Source: Campylobacterales bacterium (lineage in GTDB: Bacteria > Campylobacterota > Campylobacteria > Campylobacterales > QNZT01). From it: a DNA stretch of 14,348 nt. The notes under the pieces were generated by a model. The model worked only from the letters and a program-made list of their open reading frames with translations, was not told where the DNA came from and ran no database searches. The position numbers were made by a program, and so were the translations under genes. Each line of letters begins with the position of its first letter. The stretch's first letter is position 1. The stretch lies in assembly GCA_015489185.1 (NCBI GenBank), contig WGAE01000075.1:1-14348 (forward strand). Reading direction: 5' to 3'. Below are positions 14,101 to 14,348 of the stretch, piece after piece.

Positions 14101-14155
14101 CTATTTCCCTTAAAAGAACTTGTCAAATGTAAATCTGACGCAAATTTGAACCGGG

Positions 14156-14184
14156 AGTATACTATATAAAAACTGCAAAGTCAA
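14156..14184 (-). promoter_or_regulatory. Sigma-70-type promoter of the S10-spc-alpha cluster
   Basis: The minus strand carries TTGACT (14179-14184) and TATACT (14156-14161) separated by exactly 17 nt, each one base from consensus. The spacer is AT-rich. The predicted start is near 14149, leaving a leader of about 50 nt before the rpsJ ATG. It is the only promoter of this quality in the window, and it faces the first ribosomal gene. The strong -35 is notable for Campylobacterota, where -35 elements are usually weak. Confidence 0.8.
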
Positions 14185-14220
14185 TAATTTGGGGCTTTTT
14201 TTCGATTTTCATGAAGCTTT

Positions 14221-14243
14221 TATTTCCTTATAAAAAGGAAATA
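14221..14243. repeat. Perfect 9-bp inverted repeat upstream of the S10 promoter
   Basis: TATTTCCTT (14221-14229) and AAGGAAATA (14235-14243) are exact reverse complements separated by five bases. The repeat lies about 37 nt upstream of the -35 box. Neither strand has a T-run directly after the repeat, so it is not a typical intrinsic terminator. It could be an operator-like dyad, the remains of an upstream gene's terminator, or chance in AT-rich DNA. The rest of 14185-14348 holds no gene I can support. Confidence 0.5.
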
Positions 14244-14348
14244 CATAAAAATAAAATGAAAAATATTGCATCAAGTGTCGTTGCAAAACTTAAACTGTTT
14301 TTCAGAAAATCAGGGGTGTGGTATTTTCACTTTTGAGTTGAGCAGATA

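Noticed and set aside
14100..14122. TTGACA just upstream of rpsJ as a second -35 box
   Set aside because: The hexamer 17 nt further on is TAGATG, a poor -10 overlapping the start codon. Transcripts from it would lack the rpsJ start.

Overview
This window is one continuous ribosomal-protein supercluster, the S10, spc and alpha operons joined end to end. All 29 protein genes lie on the minus strand, so transcription runs from the right edge to the left edge. In transcription order they are rpsJ, rplC, rplD, rplW, rplB, rpsS, rplV, rpsC, rplP, rpmC, rpsQ (S10 block); rplN, rplX, rplE, rpsN, rpsH, rplF, rplR, rpsE, rplO, secY (spc block); map, infA; and rpmJ, rpsM, rpsK, rpsD, rpoA, rplQ (alpha block). 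rplQ is cut by the left edge just before its end. No mobile element, rRNA, tRNA or CRISPR array was seen.

The protein sequences point to Campylobacterota (former Epsilonproteobacteria). The L3, S5, L16 and L29 N-termini, as I remember them from Campylobacter and relatives, match closely. L30 is absent between S5 and L15, and map-infA-rpmJ follow secY without adk. The moderate GC content and the long L22 tail fit an environmental lineage such as Sulfurovum or Sulfurimonas better than Campylobacter or Helicobacter, but the genus is an inference.

Genes are packed with gaps of about 0 to 17 nt and several 1 to 14 nt overlaps, so most of the cluster is probably translated in a coupled way. Only three spacers are larger: 248 nt upstream of rpsJ, with a near-consensus sigma-70 promoter; 57 nt between rpsH and rplF; and 213 nt between infA and rpmJ. 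The last is the most interesting non-coding stretch. It carries a TATAAT box and several mutually exclusive inverted repeats, and its 5' part can pair with the rpmJ Shine-Dalgarno sequence. It looks like a candidate structured leader for the alpha block.

Functionally the window supplies the proteins that build both ribosomal subunits, an initiation factor (IF-1), the nascent-chain methionine aminopeptidase, the SecY translocon channel and the RNA polymerase alpha subunit. The main protein-level oddity is L22, which carries a Lys/Ala/Glu-rich linker and a C-terminal helix-hairpin-helix-like domain that doubles its usual length.
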